A stretch of 7,352 nucleotides of DNA from Treponema sp. GTDB lineage: Bacteria > Spirochaetota > Spirochaetia > Treponematales > Breznakiellaceae. Positions 5,961 through 7,352 of the stretch are shown here, in pieces (position 1 is the stretch's first letter; each line of letters begins with the position of its first letter). The notes below the pieces were generated by a model. The model did no database searches and was not told the origin of the DNA. It was given only the letters and a program-made list of their open reading frames with translations. The position numbers and the translations under genes were made by a program. The stretch lies in NCBI GenBank assembly GCA_031273405.1, contig JAISRW010000180.1:1-7352 (forward strand). The letters run 5' to 3'.

Positions 5961-7072
5961 ACCGCAGGCTCCGGCCGGGAACAACTGCTCTTTAGCTCGT
6001 AATATTTCCCCGAAGCGGAGGCATCGTGAATGCCGTGCATAATGTCCAGCACATGGTAGGCCAGATCGCCCGATGCCCGGTGTGGCCTTCCTTCGACGAT
6101 TGCCTCGGCCATGTCGGTAATGCCTATTCCCCGCCAGTTATTGAGCTTCTGCCAGTCGTCCTTGTCTTTGGGGTTGTCCGGCTCCTTCAAAACAAGGGGA
6201 ATCACGGACCAGTTTTCCTCACGGAAGCGTCTGACCCGTACTTCGCCCCGGAAATAATTCGGGTCGGGAACCTGCATGGTTCCCTCGGTGCCGTAGATCT
6301 CGATAAAAGGCATGGAACCGGACCAGACATCAAAACTGGTGATAATCACCCCCACCGCGCCGGAAGCGAAATCCAGGACTCCCGTTACATGGGTGGGGAC
6401 ATCAACCTTGATGACCGACCCCTTGAGGGGCTCGCTGGAGATGATCCTTTCGGCCTGCCCCTTTTGAGCCGAACCGGAAACCCTGGCTGCCGGCCCAAGA
6501 AGATTTACCAGGGCCGTAAGATAGTAGGGGCCCATATCGAACATGGGCCCGCCGCCCTGTTTATAGTAGAATTCGGGCGCCGGGTGCCAGTGCTCGTGGC
6601 CGTGACAGAGCATAAAGGCGCTTGCCGCGACGGGACGCCCGATCCAGCCCTGGTCAATCAGCTTGCGGCAGGTCTGGATTCCCGCCCCGAGGAAGGTATC
6701 GGGGGCGCCGCCGACACGGACGTTTTTTGCCTTGGCCGCCTGCAGCAAACCGGCGGCCTCTTCACGGGCCGCGCAGAGCGGCTTTTCGTTGTAGACATGC
6801 TTCCCGCCGTTCACCGCCTTCATCGCCGCCTCATGGTGGATCTGCGGCTGGGTTATGTTCAGAATAATATCCACGCCGGGATCGCGGACCATTTCGTCGG
6901 TTGTTTTGATGTGGCGGATATTGTACTCTTTCGCCACCTCGGCGGCCCGTTCTTCGACAAGGTCCGTCACCGCGGCCAAGGTAACCCGTTGGGAAAACAT
7001 ACCCGTCAAATTCTTGAGATATATGCCGCTTATCTTTCCCGCGCCTATGACGCCGATGCGCAATTTTTCCAT
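5957..7072 (-). CDS. Gfo/Idh/MocA family NAD(P)-dependent oxidoreductase
   Basis: A 371-residue cytoplasmic protein. The N-terminal Rossmann domain has GVIGAGKIS (7-15) as the dinucleotide-binding loop and the family motif EKP at 96-98 (NEKPLC), whose lysine is the usual catalytic or cofactor-contacting residue. The C-terminal alpha/beta domain carries GGGPMFDMGPYYLTALVNLLGP (173-194 region), where Y184 takes the place of the frequent histidine, and FIEIYGTEGTM (256-266). Family members oxidise or reduce sugar hydroxyl groups, inositols or glycosides. Here the neighbours suggest a sugar or glycoside substrate, which cannot be named. The ATG at 7072 is 1 nt after the stop of the ThuA-like gene, indicating coupled translation from one mRNA. 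A promoter for the next operon is embedded at its 3' end. The last residues (SSCSRPEPAV) look like a non-conserved tail. Confidence 0.93.
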   Translation of the reverse strand: MEKLRIGVIGAGKISGIYLKNLTGMFSQRVTLAAVTDLVEERAAEVAKEYNIRHIKTTDEMVRDPGVDIILNITQPQIHHEAAMKAVNGGKHVYNEKPLCAAREEAAGLLQAAKAKNVRVGGAPDTFLGAGIQTCRKLIDQGWIGRPVAASAFMLCHGHEHWHPAPEFYYKQGGGPMFDMGPYYLTALVNLLGPAARVSGSAQKGQAERIISSEPLKGSVIKVDVPTHVTGVLDFASGAVGVIITSFDVWSGSMPFIEIYGTEGTMQVPDPNYFRGEVRVRRFREENWSVIPLVLKEPDNPKDKDDWQKLNNWRGIGITDMAEAIVEGRPHRASGDLAYHVLDIMHGIHDASASGKYYELKSSCSRPEPAV

Positions 7073-7073
7073 A

Positions 7074-7352
7074 TCAGTACATCCCCTTGTCGCTTTTCCA
7101 TTCCTCCGCCGACAAGCCCTTTTCTGCCGCGATACGCTTGCCTTCCGCCGCCCACAGTATGCCGCGCTTCATCAGTTCCCAGGCCTCCGGTATTTCAAAC
7201 ACGTCGTTATGATGCCCCAGAGCATTGTAATACACCCTGCCGTGGCCCCACCTGCGGGTCCAGACCTGGGGCACGTCAACCTCGCCGTTGGCCGAATGGT
7301 ACCACTTAACCGTAGGGAACCGCGTTGTCGCCAGGACTTCGTTTGCCGGGTC
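7074..7352 (-). CDS. ThuA-like (trehalose utilization) protein, C-terminal part
   Basis: The gene enters from the right edge; the last 92 codons are present and the frame is open to the edge, so the GTG at 7274 is internal and not the start. The visible part holds the ThuA C-terminal pattern: VPQVWTRRWGHGRVYYNALGH (27-47 of the fragment), then VFEIPEAWELMKRGILWAAEGK, matching the usual PV-W-x-GKGRVFYxxLGH and IxWA ending of this glutamine-amidotransferase-like fold. ThuA proteins occur beside Gfo/Idh/MocA oxidoreductases in sugar loci, and ThuA/ThuB of rhizobia act in disaccharide use through 3-keto derivatives. The partner here is the oxidoreductase 1 nt downstream. A basic tail (AAEKGLSAEEWKSDKGMY) follows the domain. 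Start, N-terminal half and promoter are outside the window. Confidence 0.88.
   Translation of the reverse strand, partial: DPANEVLATTRFPTVKWYHSANGEVDVPQVWTRRWGHGRVYYNALGHHNDVFEIPEAWELMKRGILWAAEGKRIAAEKGLSAEEWKSDKGMY

Noticed and set aside
7272..7274. GTG at 7274 as the start of a 66-residue protein
   Set aside because: The frame stays open to the window edge and the residues upstream continue the ThuA pattern, so this codon is internal valine.
6026..7309. A 427-codon + strand ORF opposite the oxidoreductase and ThuA-like genes
   Set aside because: It spans two clear - strand genes with recognised motifs, and its translation is low-complexity without family features. It is an antisense shadow in GC-rich coding DNA.

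Overview
The window reads as bacterial chromosome, most likely from a spirochaete of the Treponema group. The ribosomal protein S21 has a treponeme-like sequence, the lipobox is relaxed in the spirochaetal way, and an S21 gene lies beside a carbohydrate ABC-transport locus of the kind seen in gut and environmental treponemes. This placement is inferred from remembered protein similarity, not from a search. No rRNA, tRNA, CRISPR array, transposase or phage gene was seen.

Left part (1-1144, + strand). rpsU (S21) starts at a TTG codon behind a strong Shine-Dalgarno sequence and is followed by a GC-rich hairpin with a T-tract that looks like its terminator. A phosphodiester-glycosidase (NAGPA/DUF2233) family gene follows directly. 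Its reading frame is broken by an apparent one-base deletion near 710. Its start is also unclear: the apparent signal peptide extends upstream of the only ATG, and that ATG lies inside the terminator loop.

Middle (1145-1269). A large imperfect inverted repeat of two 31-nt arms, built from 9-bp units of the type xxCACGGAC, separates two convergent transcription units. It looks like a dispersed intergenic repeat that may also end transcription.

Right part (1270-7352, all - strand). In transcription order it holds the C-terminal end of a ThuA-like protein, a Gfo/Idh/MocA oxidoreductase, an ABC sugar-binding lipoprotein, two CUT1-type permeases and a signal-less GH5 glycoside hydrolase. ThuA and the oxidoreductase are separated by 1 nt. 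A near-consensus promoter (TTGAAA, 16 bp, TATAAT) overlaps the end of the oxidoreductase gene, and a 15-bp palindrome sits on its -10 box. It should drive the binding-protein gene. A hairpin with a T-tract lies between the binding protein and the permeases, where it could lower expression of the distal genes. The two permeases overlap by 4 nt, and the GH5 gene starts 7 nt after the second.

Together the right part looks like an uptake and breakdown locus for a plant- or glucan-derived oligosaccharide. The lipoprotein captures the sugar, the permeases import it with an ATPase encoded elsewhere, and the cytoplasmic GH5 enzyme hydrolyses it. The ThuA/oxidoreductase pair may modify the sugar or a product by oxidation. 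The substrate cannot be read from the sequence.
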